Assembly (NCBI RefSeq): GCF_963678195.1
Contig: NZ_OY782759.1
Location: forward strand, 1,674,001 to 1,738,000
Length of the DNA stretch: 64,000 bases
Reading direction: 5' to 3'
Source of the DNA: an uncultured Hyphomonas sp.
Lineage (GTDB): Bacteria; Pseudomonadota; Alphaproteobacteria; Caulobacterales; Hyphomonadaceae
Shown: positions 26,951-35,945 of the stretch, piece by piece
Layout of the letters: every line of letters starts with the position of its first letter
Numbering within the stretch: the first letter of the stretch is position 1
Made by a program: the position numbers and the translations under genes
Notes under the pieces: model-generated
What the model saw: the letters and a program-made list of their open reading frames with translations, nothing else
What the model was told of the DNA's origin: nothing
The model's database searches: none

Positions 26951-28134
26951 TGGACAAGGTTTCCGGGACAGGCGCGCTGCAACACGCCGGCCCAGGCCGG
27001 GGTGAGGTGTTCGCGGCCATCCTGATAGGCGGCCTCGGCGTCACGCAGGTTGTGGCGATGCCGCTGCTGGCGAGCCTGATTGCGGAAGCTTACGGGGTTG
27101 CAGAGATCAATTCAGGTCTGGTCGGTCTTGCCAATCTTCTTGGCACGGCGGCAGGGTCCCTGTGCGTTACCATCTGGCTGCAGCGTCTGCCTGTCCGGCT
27201 GACATCCATCATTGCGGCCTTGCTGGCGTGTCTGTCGCAGATCGGGGCTGCCCTGATGCCGGACTTCAACGGCGCGATCCTGATGGAAGCGCTTGCCGGG
27301 GGCGGCGCGGGCATCCTGCTCGCGCTGTCTGCGGCAATTGTTGGTGCTTCCAGAAACGCAGACCGCGGCTTTGCCTTCATCCTGACCCTGCAGGCCTTGA
27401 TTGCGGTCATTGTCCTGCTGGCCATTCCGGCGCTCGGCGGGGCGTCGGCGCTGCTGCCGGTCGGCCTGTTCCTGGCGGGCATGCAGCTGTTGCTTGTGCC
27501 GGCGAGTCTGGCGCTACGCCGGAATCCGTTTGCTGCGGCCGAGGCGCGTGAGACGGACGAAGGGATGTCGATGTTCCATCCGGGCGTGTTGCTCAAGGCC
27601 GGGTCCTATTTCGTCTTTTCTGCCGCTGTAGGTGTGCTCTGGGTCTTTGCGGGCGTGCTCGGCTCGGTGGCCGGGCTGTCGCATGGCTCGATCGGCCAGG
27701 CCCTGGCGGTCGGGAATGTTGCGGCGATCGCCGGGTCGCTCCTGGCCGCGCTCATCACTTCCCGGTTTGGCCGGGTCGGGCCCGTGCTGACGGTCTGTCT
27801 TACGGTTGCCCTCAGTGTGCTTCTGTTCACCGACCATATGAGTGTGGGCCATTTCTATGCAGCAAGCGGCCTCTTCCTGTTCGCATGGGGCGGGGGATTG
27901 CCGCTGATGATGGGGATTGTCTCAGAAGTCGACCCGACGGAACGCGTCACGTCTCTCTTGCCGGTGCTCGCTTTCGCCGGCATGGGCGTCGGACCGGCGC
28001 TGGTCAGCCTGTTTCCCGAAGCCCATGACCTGTTCCTGCGGGTGTCTGTCAGCACCCTCTCCCTCACCATCCTCTCATTCGGTCTGTTCATTGTCGCGCA
28101 CCTGTGCTGGCGTAGACAATTGCCCGAAGCCTGA
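26950..28134 (+). CDS. MFS transporter
   Basis: A 394-residue hydrophobic protein with about 12 predicted membrane helices in two six-helix halves separated by a charged loop around residues 190-205. The usual MFS loop motif after helix 2 is weak, so it is a divergent member. The ATG overlaps the GMC stop (TGATG), so it is the last gene of the dioxygenase-GMC-MFS operon and presumably moves the pathway substrate or a product across the inner membrane. No paralogue relation to the Spinster-type MFS at 6151-7494 is evident. Confidence 0.85.
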   Translation: MDKVSGTGALQHAGPGRGEVFAAILIGGLGVTQVVAMPLLASLIAEAYGVAEINSGLVGLANLLGTAAGSLCVTIWLQRLPVRLTSIIAALLACLSQIGAALMPDFNGAILMEALAGGGAGILLALSAAIVGASRNADRGFAFILTLQALIAVIVLLAIPALGGASALLPVGLFLAGMQLLLVPASLALRRNPFAAAEARETDEGMSMFHPGVLLKAGSYFVFSAAVGVLWVFAGVLGSVAGLSHGSIGQALAVGNVAAIAGSLLAALITSRFGRVGPVLTVCLTVALSVLLFTDHMSVGHFYAASGLFLFAWGGGLPLMMGIVSEVDPTERVTSLLPVLAFAGMGVGPALVSLFPEAHDLFLRVSVSTLSLTILSFGLFIVAHLCWRRQLPEA

Positions 28135-28212
28135 CTTCTGTTGCCCCGGTTCGTCGGATTGCCCGCAGGCTGTCCGCCGCTCTGTTCCAATGTCTATGGG
28201 AGTGAGGGCCTG

Positions 28213-28231
28213 GCTTATCCGTCTGATAAGC
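28213..28231. promoter_or_regulatory. Inverted repeat upstream of the unknown gene
   Basis: GCTTATC-CGTCT-GATAAGC is a perfect 7-base inverted repeat. It lies 79 bases after the MFS stop and 21 bases before the ATG preferred for the next gene. It could be an operator or a weak terminator; no T-tract follows. Confidence 0.3.
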
Positions 28232-28252
28232 GCCTGTGCCAGTCTTCCCGGC

Positions 28253-28852
28253 ATGACTTATCCCACCGATTTCATCACGCACGCTTTTAGGACGATCGCC
28301 CGCGCCGTCGCTGAGACCGGCGTGAATGCAGACCTGTTCAAACATCCGGAACTGATCCCGAAAACGCTGAAGCAGCGAGTCTCGACGGAGCTGAAAAGGC
28401 TCGCCGTGCTGCTCCGCCGTCTGATCTTCCTGATGGCGCTGCAGGTGGAACTGGCGCCCTTGGTGCCGCGCCCGGCGAGCAATTATTTCGAAAAGAGTGA
28501 GGGCGAACCGAAAGCGCGCAAGGCGTTCTTTTCTGTTTTGCCTGTACCTGCGGGCGAAGCGCCGGACTTCCTGCGCGGACCGATCACCGTGCCGACGCGC
28601 GGGCCCGTGCCCGCTGCACCGCTGATCGCCCGCTGGGAAGCCATGCTGGACACGCTGAAACACGCCAGGCGCCGGGCGAAATGTCTCGCCCGCACGATCC
28701 AGCGCTGGAAGGCTGATGGCGAAGCCCGGCCCTATATTGCACCCGTTCCGAAAACCTACGCCATGCCCGCCGCGCTCGCCCTCGTCTCGGGCGGGCTCAC
28801 CGTGAAGCTGACCGCGGCCCTGCACGACTGGCCCAGTTTCGACACGAGCTGA
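28253..28852 (+). CDS. Protein of unknown function
   Basis: About 199 residues, family not recognised. It is rich in Arg/Lys/Ala with a basic amphipathic middle part (KTLKQRVSTELKRLAVLLRR, residues about 40-60) and a Pro-rich central stretch (GPITVPTRGPVPAAP). No signal peptide or catalytic motif is visible. The start is uncertain: ATG 28253 is preferred because an inverted repeat precedes it; ATG 28190 would add 21 residues. Codon use looks like that of neighbouring genes and the frame is long, so it is probably real. It stands alone between the MFS gene and a repeat element. Confidence 0.6.
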   Translation: MTYPTDFITHAFRTIARAVAETGVNADLFKHPELIPKTLKQRVSTELKRLAVLLRRLIFLMALQVELAPLVPRPASNYFEKSEGEPKARKAFFSVLPVPAGEAPDFLRGPITVPTRGPVPAAPLIARWEAMLDTLKHARRRAKCLARTIQRWKADGEARPYIAPVPKTYAMPAALALVSGGLTVKLTAALHDWPSFDTS

Positions 28853-28911
28853 GTTTGCCGAACAATCAGGTCTTTTGCCGGAGCGCGGGAGCGTGTCCGG
28901 GCGGACGTGCT

Positions 28912-29052
28912 GCATCCCCCCTCCGCCTCGCTGCGCTCGGCACCTCCCCCGCAAGCGGTGGAGGATTAAGTGCAGGCCATGCGGCAGGAGTATCCTCCCT
29001 CGCTTGCGGGGGAGGTGGCAGTCGGCAACGCCGGCTGACGGAGGGGGGATGC
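28912..29052. repeat. Large imperfect inverted-repeat element
   Basis: The terminal arms GCATCCCCCCTCCG (28912-28925) and CGGAGGGGGGATGC (29039-29052) are perfect 14-base complements. Inside them, 28941-28957 and 29001-29017 are perfect 17-base complements (CACCTCCCCCGCAAGCG). The 141-base unit can fold into one long stem and looks like a dispersed REP/MITE-type element, located in the intergenic space between convergent genes. Confidence 0.7.
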
Positions 29053-29075
29053 GGAGCCTGCCAGCCCGCCCTGGG

Positions 29076-29105
29076 TCCCGGATATTTGCTTCGCAAATTC
29101 CGGGA
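29076..29105. repeat. Short hairpin repeat next to the large element
   Basis: TCCCGGATATTTGC and GCAAATTCCGGGA form a near-perfect stem (one bulged base) around a TTC loop. It sits 24 bases from the large inverted repeat and just outside the 3' end of the RDD gene, so it may serve as a terminator or be a second dispersed repeat. Confidence 0.5.
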
Positions 29106-29119
29106 TGACACGGGAAGGA

Positions 29120-30061
29120 CTACCGCCGCACGTCGAACTTGTCAGTCTTCCGGTCGCCCATCAGCATGCGCTGTTCCAGCCGCCGGCGGAGGGCGGCGTA
29201 ATAGGCTTCGAGGAAGGCGATGTCGGTTTCGCCGGGCTGGGCCGTCCAGCCGATCTTGATACGGATCCGTTCGGCAACCTGGGATTTGATCTCGCCCGTG
29301 GAATTGCGCAGTACGTCCTCCAGGACATGCAGCTCGTGAATGCCATAGGCATCGGCTTGTTGCGGGGTAAAGGCGAACATGTTGCTACGCGGCGCGGTGA
29401 CGACGACTTCTGCGATATCGCCCATCAGCTGGACCTTCGGCGCCTTGATCACCCAGGTGCCGGCAATCAGGTCGCCGACACGCATCTTGTCCTTGTTGAA
29501 GACCGGGAAGAACAGGAAAACACCGGACCAGAGCAGGCCGAACAGCGCCATCCAGGCGCCCAGCTGGTCACCGCCCATCAGCAGGAACTGGATCGGCAGG
29601 CCGACTTCCACTTCGCGCGTGAAGTTCCGGGCGAGGACCGCATTGGCCGTAAGCCGTCCACCATCGCGGGAAGCAACCCGGAGGCCCAGCGCCCGCTTGC
29701 CCGGCGTCGCGGCCTTCCGGCCAATCTCGAAGAAGATGTAGTAGAAATTGCGGACGAAGAAATAGAAGACCAGCCAGAAGGCAAACGCGATATTGGCATT
29801 CTCAAATCCCATGGACGAGGCGGCAAAGCCGAGACCGAGCAGGGTGGCGATGACGATTGCCCACTGGATGGCGACATCCATGGCAAAGGCACCGGCCCGC
29901 TCGGCGGCCGTGGCGAGCTTCAGGTGAAGCTGGGCGCCCTCCGGCGTGACGAGGATTCGCGTCATTTTGTTGAGGCGCTGTTCCTCCGCCATGCGCGCGC
30001 GGCGGCGGCGGGCGGCCTCGATGTCCATCTGCCGGGGGGAGGAGGCGGCCTGAGCGGTCAT
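29120..30061 (-). CDS. RDD-family membrane protein
   Basis: A 313-residue protein whose central part is an RDD domain: three to four hydrophobic helices (VAIQWAIVIATLLGLGFAA, FAFWLVFYFFVRNFYYIFF, WMALFGLLWSGVFLFF) with the conserved Arg/Asp in AERAGAFAMDV and in RVGDLIAGTWV. Residues 130-160 contain TPGKRALGLRV, a strong RDD signature. The N-terminal 30 residues are highly basic and the C-terminal ~100 residues are cytoplasmic. It is the last gene of a six-gene MoxR operon and overlaps the SpoIIM-like gene by 4 bases. The function is unknown; RDD proteins are suspected transporters or assembly factors. Confidence 0.85.
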   Translation of the reverse strand: MTAQAASSPRQMDIEAARRRRARMAEEQRLNKMTRILVTPEGAQLHLKLATAAERAGAFAMDVAIQWAIVIATLLGLGFAASSMGFENANIAFAFWLVFYFFVRNFYYIFFEIGRKAATPGKRALGLRVASRDGGRLTANAVLARNFTREVEVGLPIQFLLMGGDQLGAWMALFGLLWSGVFLFFPVFNKDKMRVGDLIAGTWVIKAPKVQLMGDIAEVVVTAPRSNMFAFTPQQADAYGIHELHVLEDVLRNSTGEIKSQVAERIRIKIGWTAQPGETDIAFLEAYYAALRRRLEQRMLMGDRKTDKFDVRR

Positions 30062-31059
30062 GTGCCGGGCCTCCGGCGAGGGAGGTAGAAGTAGAGCAGC
30101 CAGAAGACAAGCGTGGTGCCAGCGACCACATAGCGGACCGTGTCGGAATTGATCAGCTGCCGGCCGAACCCTTCCAGCACGGCGGCGATGATCAGCATGA
30201 TCACGCAGCCCATCGCAATGGTCGCCGCTTTCTGCCCGGAGTCCCTGGCAGAGGAGAGGCGCGATTTTCGGCCGGGGAAGGCGACCGCGCCGCCGATCAC
30301 GAAGCCGCCGGCACCGGCAAGGATGATGGCGAAGAGTTCGGTCACGCCATGGATCATCAGCCAGCCGGTAAACTCATAGCCGAGCCCTTTGGCCCAGAAG
30401 ACGGCGTACATGGAGCCCAGATTGATGCCGTTCCAGGCCAGCAGCCAGGCCGTCGGAATGCCGAAGGCAAAGCCAAGGGCGAAGGCGAAAAGCGCAATCT
30501 GGGCATTGTTGTTGAACAGGAAGCTCGCAAAGGCGGTGAGCTGGTCCTGTCCGACCTCGCCGGGCTGGGTATAGATGGTGGAGCGCAATTGCTCGACCGT
30601 TGCATCCGGCGTGCGGATCTCGCCGAAGTTCTGGCCGTGGATGGTCCAGTACCAGTCCATGTCCTGAAGGCAGAGGAAGAAAGCGAGTGCGGCGCCGCCG
30701 AACAGGAACAGGGCCGCGAGGAGGGTGGAGAAGACTGCGCCGCGGACGGCATCCGGCCAGTCCGCCCGGATGAACTGCGCGATCCGCTCTCCCATGGAGG
30801 TGCGTGCGCCATAGACATAGAAATAGGCCCGCGTGCACAGGCCTTCCAGATAGGTAATGACGTTCTGGTCGAGTGAAATGGAGCGCGCGACGGAAAGCGA
30901 GGAGACGGCCTGGCGATAGAGATGCGGCAGCGCCATCATGTCTTCATCCGACAGTGCTTTCACGCCGGCATTCTCGGCGCGGGTGAGGATCAGGTCCAGC
31001 TTGCGCCAGTCGGATTCGCGCTCCTCACGGAACCGGTAGGACTTCAGCATGTCGCTCAA
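30058..31059 (-). CDS. SpoIIM-like (stage II sporulation protein M family) membrane protein
   Basis: A 333-residue membrane protein of the SpoIIM/DUF95 family. The N-terminal ~100 residues are soluble and helical (LDLILTRAENAGVKAL); they are followed by about five membrane segments, including a Gly/Ala-rich one with ELFAIILAGAGGFVIGGAV (about residues 240-260) typical of the family. In non-sporulating bacteria this family regularly accompanies MoxR, DUF58 and RDD genes. It overlaps both neighbours by 4 bases. A scaffold or integral-membrane partner of the MoxR/DUF58 machinery is the contextual inference. Confidence 0.85.
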   Translation of the reverse strand: MSDMLKSYRFREERESDWRKLDLILTRAENAGVKALSDEDMMALPHLYRQAVSSLSVARSISLDQNVITYLEGLCTRAYFYVYGARTSMGERIAQFIRADWPDAVRGAVFSTLLAALFLFGGAALAFFLCLQDMDWYWTIHGQNFGEIRTPDATVEQLRSTIYTQPGEVGQDQLTAFASFLFNNNAQIALFAFALGFAFGIPTAWLLAWNGINLGSMYAVFWAKGLGYEFTGWLMIHGVTELFAIILAGAGGFVIGGAVAFPGRKSRLSSARDSGQKAATIAMGCVIMLIIAAVLEGFGRQLINSDTVRYVVAGTTLVFWLLYFYLPRRRPGT

Positions 31060-32369
31060 AGCATGTCCCTCCTCTTGATCTCAAGGTAGCGGGAGATGAG
31101 CGCGCCGCCGAAATGCTCCGGCCGGGTCTCGATGATCTGCACGCCCATCCGCTGCAGGCGGCGCAGGACGACATCGCGCTCGGAGAGGAGATTGCCCGCA
31201 ATCACCGCGCGGGAAACATCCTCGGTCGTTTCCGGCGGCGCGTCGGCCATGGAGGAGAGGGCCTCATCCTCGAACGTGGCGAACAGGACGAGATGCCGGT
31301 CGGTCAGCCGGCGGACATTTTCCAGCATCAGTTCGGCCGAGATCGTGTCGACGAAGTCAGAGAAGATGATGATCAGGCTGCGCCGTTCCAGCTGGCCGGC
31401 CAGTGTGGAGAGGGCGAGCGTGTAGTTGGACTCCTCCGCCGAATAATCCAGCCGGGCCGCGAGGCTCTGCATCCGGGGGAAACCGCGTGAGCCGGAGAGG
31501 AACCCGCTGGAGAGGCCTGGCCGGGCATCGAAACCGAAATACATCGTCCGGTCGCCATTGCGCAGGGAGACATAAGACAGGAGCAGGCCCGCATTGATGG
31601 CCCGGTCGATCTTCGGCACGCCGCCCAGCGGTTCGCTCATCAGGCGGCCGGTGTCGAAGGCGAAGACGATATTGTGATTGCGCTCGGTGCGGAATTCCTT
31701 GGCCAGCAGGTGGCGGTGGCGGGCCGAGTGTTTCCAGTCGATGGCACGCCGGTCCATGCCCGCGGCGAATTCGCGGAGTGCGTCGAACTCGCTGCCATCG
31801 CCGCGTTCGATCTGTGTCTTGATGCCGAACTCCGCATCGCGGGAGAAGAGGCGCACAGCCTCATCCTTCACCCAGCGGACATTTGGGGTGACGACGATTT
31901 CGGTGCCCAGCTCACGAACATGGCGCTTCTGCACCAGGCCGAGCGGTCCCTGCCACCGGCACCAGAGGCGTACCAGTTTCGCGGTGCCCCGGCGCAGGGG
32001 CCTCAGCGTGAAGTCATAGCGGCGCTCGCGCCCTTCCCAGCCGCGCAGCCCACGCGTGGGCTGGTCTTCCAGAAGCTCATTGGTTTCCAGCTGGACTTCC
32101 AATCGGGCCGGCAGGCTGCCGCGCACAAACCGGAATGTCACCGGAAGCGGGTCGCTGTCCCCGGCATAGAGGATCGGCGGGGCATCCACATCCGTCTCGA
32201 AGGCCCGAAGCGTCGGGCCGACCATCGCATCCAGAAGGATCAATCCGCCGACCAGCGCAATCCACCCGGCCGAGAGCGTCCAGAGATCCGGACGCAGCAA
32301 GGCAATGCCCACCATGAGCGGCAGGCCGAGCAGCATCAGGAAGATGGCGCGGGCGGTTGGGGAGATCAC
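31056..32369 (-). CDS. DUF58 domain-containing protein
   Basis: A 437-residue protein with two N-terminal membrane helices (residues about 8-45) and a DUF58 region. The conserved core is visible as [33 protein letters not shown]-type sequence around residues 205-235 (key pieces: [22 protein letters not shown]). A von Willebrand-A-like part follows ([21 protein letters not shown]). DUF58 proteins bind partners in MoxR-dependent maturation systems. It overlaps moxR upstream and the SpoIIM-like gene downstream by 4 bases each. Confidence 0.9.
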   Translation of the reverse strand: MISPTARAIFLMLLGLPLMVGIALLRPDLWTLSAGWIALVGGLILLDAMVGPTLRAFETDVDAPPILYAGDSDPLPVTFRFVRGSLPARLEVQLETNELLEDQPTRGLRGWEGRERRYDFTLRPLRRGTAKLVRLWCRWQGPLGLVQKRHVRELGTEIVVTPNVRWVKDEAVRLFSRDAEFGIKTQIERGDGSEFDALREFAAGMDRRAIDWKHSARHRHLLAKEFRTERNHNIVFAFDTGRLMSEPLGGVPKIDRAINAGLLLSYVSLRNGDRTMYFGFDARPGLSSGFLSGSRGFPRMQSLAARLDYSAEESNYTLALSTLAGQLERRSLIIIFSDFVDTISAELMLENVRRLTDRHLVLFATFEDEALSSMADAPPETTEDVSRAVIAGNLLSERDVVLRRLQRMGVQIIETRPEHFGGALISRYLEIKRRDML

Positions 32370-33322
32370 CGGGGCGCCGCCGTCTGTTCGATGATGGCCA
32401 TCAGCGTTTCTTCGCTGGTGCGGCCCTCAATCTCGGCTGCAGGCGAAAGCAGAACGCGGTGGCGAAGGGTGGGCAGAGCCAGGGTTTTCACATCATCCGG
32501 GATGACGAAGTCACGCCCGTCAAGCGCGGCGCGGGCGCGGGCCGCTGTTGCAAGCGCTGCAGCTGCGCGCGGGCTGGCGCCGGTTTCAAGTGCGGGAGAG
32601 GTGCGCGTGGCGCGGATGATATCCACCACATAACCAATGACGTCATCCTGTACTTTGGTGGCGGCGACAGACTCGACAGCGGCATCAAGTTCGTCATGCG
32701 AGATGACGGACTCCACGCCGAAGGCCTGCGGTGTCTTCATTCCGGTGCGGGTGCCGTGTTGGGCAACGATGGCGAATTCTTCTTCGCGGGAAGGGTAATC
32801 GAGCGTGTGTTTGAACAGGAAGCGGTCGAGCTGGGCTTCCGGCAGCGGGTAGGTGCCCTGTTGCTCGATCGGGTTCTGGGTGGCGATCACCATGAAGCGG
32901 GCGTTCAGCTCGTAGGCATCGCCATCGATCGTCACCTTGCGTTCCTGCATGGCTTCCAGCAGGGCGGCCTGTGTCTTGGGCGGGGTCCGGTTGATCTCAT
33001 CGGCGAGGAGGAGGTCTGTGAAGATCGGGCCCTTGGTGAGTGTGAACTCATTGGTCTGGAAGTTGAACAAATTCGTGCCCAGAACATCGCCCGGCATCAG
33101 GTCCGGCGTGAACTGGATGCGACCGAAGTCCAGCGAGATGGAGCGGGCGAAGCATTGCGCCAGAAGGGTCTTGGCCGTGCCGGGCGGGCCTTCCAGCAGG
33201 ACGTGCCCGGTGGAGAACAAGGCGGTCAGCAACAGGTCGACGGTCGTGTCCTGGCCAATCACGGCTTTACGGACTTCGCCGCGGATGCGCGCGGCGAGCT
33301 CGCGGATGTCAGCTGGGGTCAT
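32366..33322 (-). CDS. MoxR-family AAA+ ATPase
   Basis: A 318-residue AAA+ ATPase of the MoxR group. Walker A is GPPGTAKT (about residue 40), Walker B is [21 protein letters not shown] (about residue 107, in pieces LLADEINR and [10 protein letters not shown]), sensor 1 is [25 protein letters not shown] region, and sensor 2 lies in [12 protein letters not shown]. MoxR proteins act as chaperone-like ATPases with vWA/DUF58 partners in maturation of membrane or periplasmic proteins. It overlaps the DUF4350 gene by 14 bases and DUF58 by 4. It is the energy-providing member of this operon. Confidence 0.94.
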   Translation of the reverse strand: MTPADIRELAARIRGEVRKAVIGQDTTVDLLLTALFSTGHVLLEGPPGTAKTLLAQCFARSISLDFGRIQFTPDLMPGDVLGTNLFNFQTNEFTLTKGPIFTDLLLADEINRTPPKTQAALLEAMQERKVTIDGDAYELNARFMVIATQNPIEQQGTYPLPEAQLDRFLFKHTLDYPSREEEFAIVAQHGTRTGMKTPQAFGVESVISHDELDAAVESVAATKVQDDVIGYVVDIIRATRTSPALETGASPRAAAALATAARARAALDGRDFVIPDDVKTLALPTLRHRVLLSPAAEIEGRTSEETLMAIIEQTAAPR

Positions 33323-34535
33323 TCATGGATCTCCTGAGAATATCGCGGCGCCAGCGCCAGAGGTCGCGGGCCTTGTGCATCAAGTCTTCCCGGCTGGCGG
33401 CAGGGCCGCGCAGTCCGGCTTCGATCTGCGAGAAAGTCTTTCCGGAGGTTTCCTCCGAACCAAGACGGTCGAATAGTTCCGATAGCTGCGCTTCGGTGAG
33501 ATTGCGCGGTGCGCCGATCTGCCGGGCAAGCCGCCGCCGGATAAGCGAGAGGTATCCCGGTGCCATCCGCGTTTCCCGGCGCGCCATGGAGACGAGCCCG
33601 GCGGAATTGTCGGCAAGTGCCTGCTTGCCAAGCGCAATGGCACGGGATTCCCGGGCGGGCGGGCCGAAGCGGATCGAGGCGGCCCAGCCGAGCAACAGGG
33701 CGGCGGCCAGGGCCACCAGAGTCACCGCCAGGAACGGGATGTCGAACATCATCTGAAGCAGGTTTTCCGACTGGCTGAAGCCGTGCAGCGTGGCGTCGAA
33801 AATAATGGGCTCATCATCGCTGTAGCGCATCATATTGACCATCTGCACTGCGAAGCGGGCATTCTCCCGTTCCGCCAGGCCGAACGTGTTGATCATATCC
33901 GGATCGGCGAGGATGTAGATGTCACGTCCGGGGATCTGGGCGAGCAGCGCGCCGTCGCGGGTCGCCACAACCGGGGTCAGGTCGTCCGAACGGATGAGCT
34001 GCATCTGCAGGTCAGGTTTTAGCGCCATGCGGCCGAACGGTGTCAACATGCGGGACGGCACATCGGTCCGTTCGATTTTGGCATCGATGTTGAGCGCTTC
34101 CAGCAGCGCGTCGATAGAGCTTTCGGTCGCGAGATCGGTGTCTTTCAGGCGGGATGGATCGAACCGGTCGACCATGCCCGACCATTTGGGCAGGACGATG
34201 AGCGTGCCGTCCTGAAGGTCATATTCTTCCAGCTCCTTGCGCATGCCGCGTGGTGACAGCGTCAGCACCATCAGGCCGTAATGATCATCCAGAGTGCTTT
34301 TGAAGCGGGAGATCTCGACCGGGTAACTCTGTGCTTCCAGAAACTGGACGAACCCGTTGTAGCCGACGGCCGAGGTTGAGAAGGGGTGGTCGCCCGCGCG
34401 GTCGCGGTCTCGCAGTTCCGGCGACCAGCCGGCGAGGACCATGATGGCGCCAAAGGAAAAGACCGCGACGGCGATCAGGATGGCGACGGTACGGACGGCA
34501 AAGGGCGCCGCGTTGTTCTGCGTGCTGTCGCTCAT
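33309..34535 (-). CDS. DUF4350 domain-containing membrane protein
   Basis: A 408-residue protein with an N-terminal membrane helix (residues about 15-35), a DUF4350-like periplasmic region ([22 protein letters not shown] and [10 protein letters not shown] are characteristic), and a second helix around residues 275-300 ([20 protein letters not shown]) followed by a cytoplasmic tail. DUF4350 proteins are regularly found in MoxR/DUF58/DUF4129 operons. The fold is thought to be GATase-like but without catalytic residues. It overlaps the DUF4129 gene by 4 bases and moxR by 14. Confidence 0.82.
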   Translation of the reverse strand: MSDSTQNNAAPFAVRTVAILIAVAVFSFGAIMVLAGWSPELRDRDRAGDHPFSTSAVGYNGFVQFLEAQSYPVEISRFKSTLDDHYGLMVLTLSPRGMRKELEEYDLQDGTLIVLPKWSGMVDRFDPSRLKDTDLATESSIDALLEALNIDAKIERTDVPSRMLTPFGRMALKPDLQMQLIRSDDLTPVVATRDGALLAQIPGRDIYILADPDMINTFGLAERENARFAVQMVNMMRYSDDEPIIFDATLHGFSQSENLLQMMFDIPFLAVTLVALAAALLLGWAASIRFGPPARESRAIALGKQALADNSAGLVSMARRETRMAPGYLSLIRRRLARQIGAPRNLTEAQLSELFDRLGSEETSGKTFSQIEAGLRGPAASREDLMHKARDLWRWRRDILRRSMNDPS

Positions 34536-35338
34536 GCCCAGCCCTCTCCGAAGGCGAAATCTTCATAAGAGGCGCGGGCTTCCTGCCAGCCTTCGGAATC
34601 CACCGGACGGCCGCCGAAGAAGCTGCGCTCGACGATCCGGATGATCGGGCCGAGCCCCCGCTTCGCCCGGTCCGGCAGATGCTGGAGACCGCCGATCTCA
34701 CGGGCGGTCAGAGACTTCGGAACGCCGCCTTCCAGCCGGGTCTGGATGTCTTCAATGGATCGGAACAGCAGCAGGTGAACCGCTTCGGCGAATTTACCGG
34801 CCCGGGCCAGGGCATCGGCATCTTCCAGAAGGCCGCGTGCCATAGCCTCGTTCGGGCGGACATCGACCAGCACATCGTCGGCCAGATCGACCTTGCCTTT
34901 GCCTGACCGGCCGAAGCGGACGCGGATCGCTTCGCCGAACACGAAATAAAGGAAACCAGCGATCACCAGGGCAATCATCGCGTAGAACAGGAACTGAAAC
35001 AGCGGGCCGAGATTGCTCAGCAGATCTCCCAGCCATTGCAGCCAGCGCGGCGGCGGATCGGGCGGCGGCAGAGGTTCAGCTTCCCATTCGGGGCGCTCCA
35101 GCTGCATGTCTCCGCGTTTCAGGTAATCAGCATGGGCGCGGTCGAGGGCCTCAAGGTCTGTCTCCGGGCGCCAGTCGTCCGCAACGTATCCGGGATCGAA
35201 TTCGTCATTGATGACGGTGCCGGCATGCGTGGCCGTCCGGTCGTTTGCGCCCTGCGCCAGCGCGGCCCCCGAAACGGCGGATCCGGCAAGCAGGCTGGCG
35301 AGCGCAAGGGCAGTTCCTGTCCTTAACCTCAACCGCAC
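34532..35338 (-). CDS. DUF4129 domain-containing membrane protein
   Basis: A 268-residue protein with a signal peptide (LAGSAVSGAALAQG), a Pro-rich linker near residue 95, one transmembrane helix (FQFLFYAMIALVIAGFLYFV) and a C-terminal cytoplasmic DUF4129 domain (LLEDADALARAGKFAEAVHLL and SLTAREIGG are diagnostic). It is the first gene of the six-gene MoxR operon and divergent from the sulfoxide reductase gene. In other bacteria DUF4129 is also fused to transglutaminase-like proteins next to MoxR/DUF58, so this operon fits that recurring but poorly understood system. Confidence 0.85.
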   Translation of the reverse strand: MRLRLRTGTALALASLLAGSAVSGAALAQGANDRTATHAGTVINDEFDPGYVADDWRPETDLEALDRAHADYLKRGDMQLERPEWEAEPLPPPDPPPRWLQWLGDLLSNLGPLFQFLFYAMIALVIAGFLYFVFGEAIRVRFGRSGKGKVDLADDVLVDVRPNEAMARGLLEDADALARAGKFAEAVHLLLFRSIEDIQTRLEGGVPKSLTAREIGGLQHLPDRAKRGLGPIIRIVERSFFGGRPVDSEGWQEARASYEDFAFGEGWA

Positions 35339-35477
35339 CGGATACTCCTCTCATGGCGGCAGACAGGCAGCCGTCTGCAACCGACTATTTCAGAGGTCGC
35401 GGCAGGCTTCAACGCCCTATTGCGAACCCGGACCGGCCAACCGATATAGCCCGGCCAAGGCAGAGATGAGGCAAACC

Positions 35478-35945
35478 ATGGACAAGGCGGCGGTCTATCG
35501 TGACCTGAAAATGGAAATCGAGAGCGTCGTGGCGGGCGAAACCTCCGTGACGGCCCGGTATGCGACGGCGAGCTGTATCCTGGCCGAGGCTTTCCGGCCG
35601 CGCTTTTTCTGGACTGGCTTCTACGTGGTCGACCCGCTGAAAGAGCGTGAACTGGTTGTCGGGCCGTATCAGGGCACGCTCGGTTGCCTGCGTATTCCTT
35701 TCGGCAAAGGCGTCTGCGGTCATGTCGCGGCAACGGAAGAGTCGATCATCGTGCCCGATGTGCATGCTTTCCCGGGGCACATCGCCTGCGACTCCGCGAC
35801 AAATTCGGAGATCGTCCTGCCGGTGTTCGGCGCAGACGGAAAACTGGCGGCTGTGCTGGATATCGACTCGACCCAGCCGGATGCTTTTGACGAGGTCGAC
35901 CGCGAAGGCCTCAGCGCGATTTGCGAAATCCTACTCGTCGCCTGA
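35478..35945 (+). CDS. msrC: Free methionine-(R)-sulfoxide reductase
   Basis: A 155-residue GAF-domain protein of the fRMsr (YebR/MsrC) family, which reduces free L-methionine-(R)-sulfoxide with thioredoxin. The three family Cys are present in LGCLRIP, KGVCGHVA and HIACDSAT. FFWTGFYVVD and EIVLPVFG are conserved GAF core segments. The ATG 35478 follows GAGG at 6 bases; the frame is open far upstream but without support. The gene is divergent from the MoxR operon, and its last 15 bases overlap the end of the convergent esterase gene. A role in oxidative-damage repair is expected. Confidence 0.92.
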   Translation: MDKAAVYRDLKMEIESVVAGETSVTARYATASCILAEAFRPRFFWTGFYVVDPLKERELVVGPYQGTLGCLRIPFGKGVCGHVAATEESIIVPDVHAFPGHIACDSATNSEIVLPVFGADGKLAAVLDIDSTQPDAFDEVDREGLSAICEILLVA

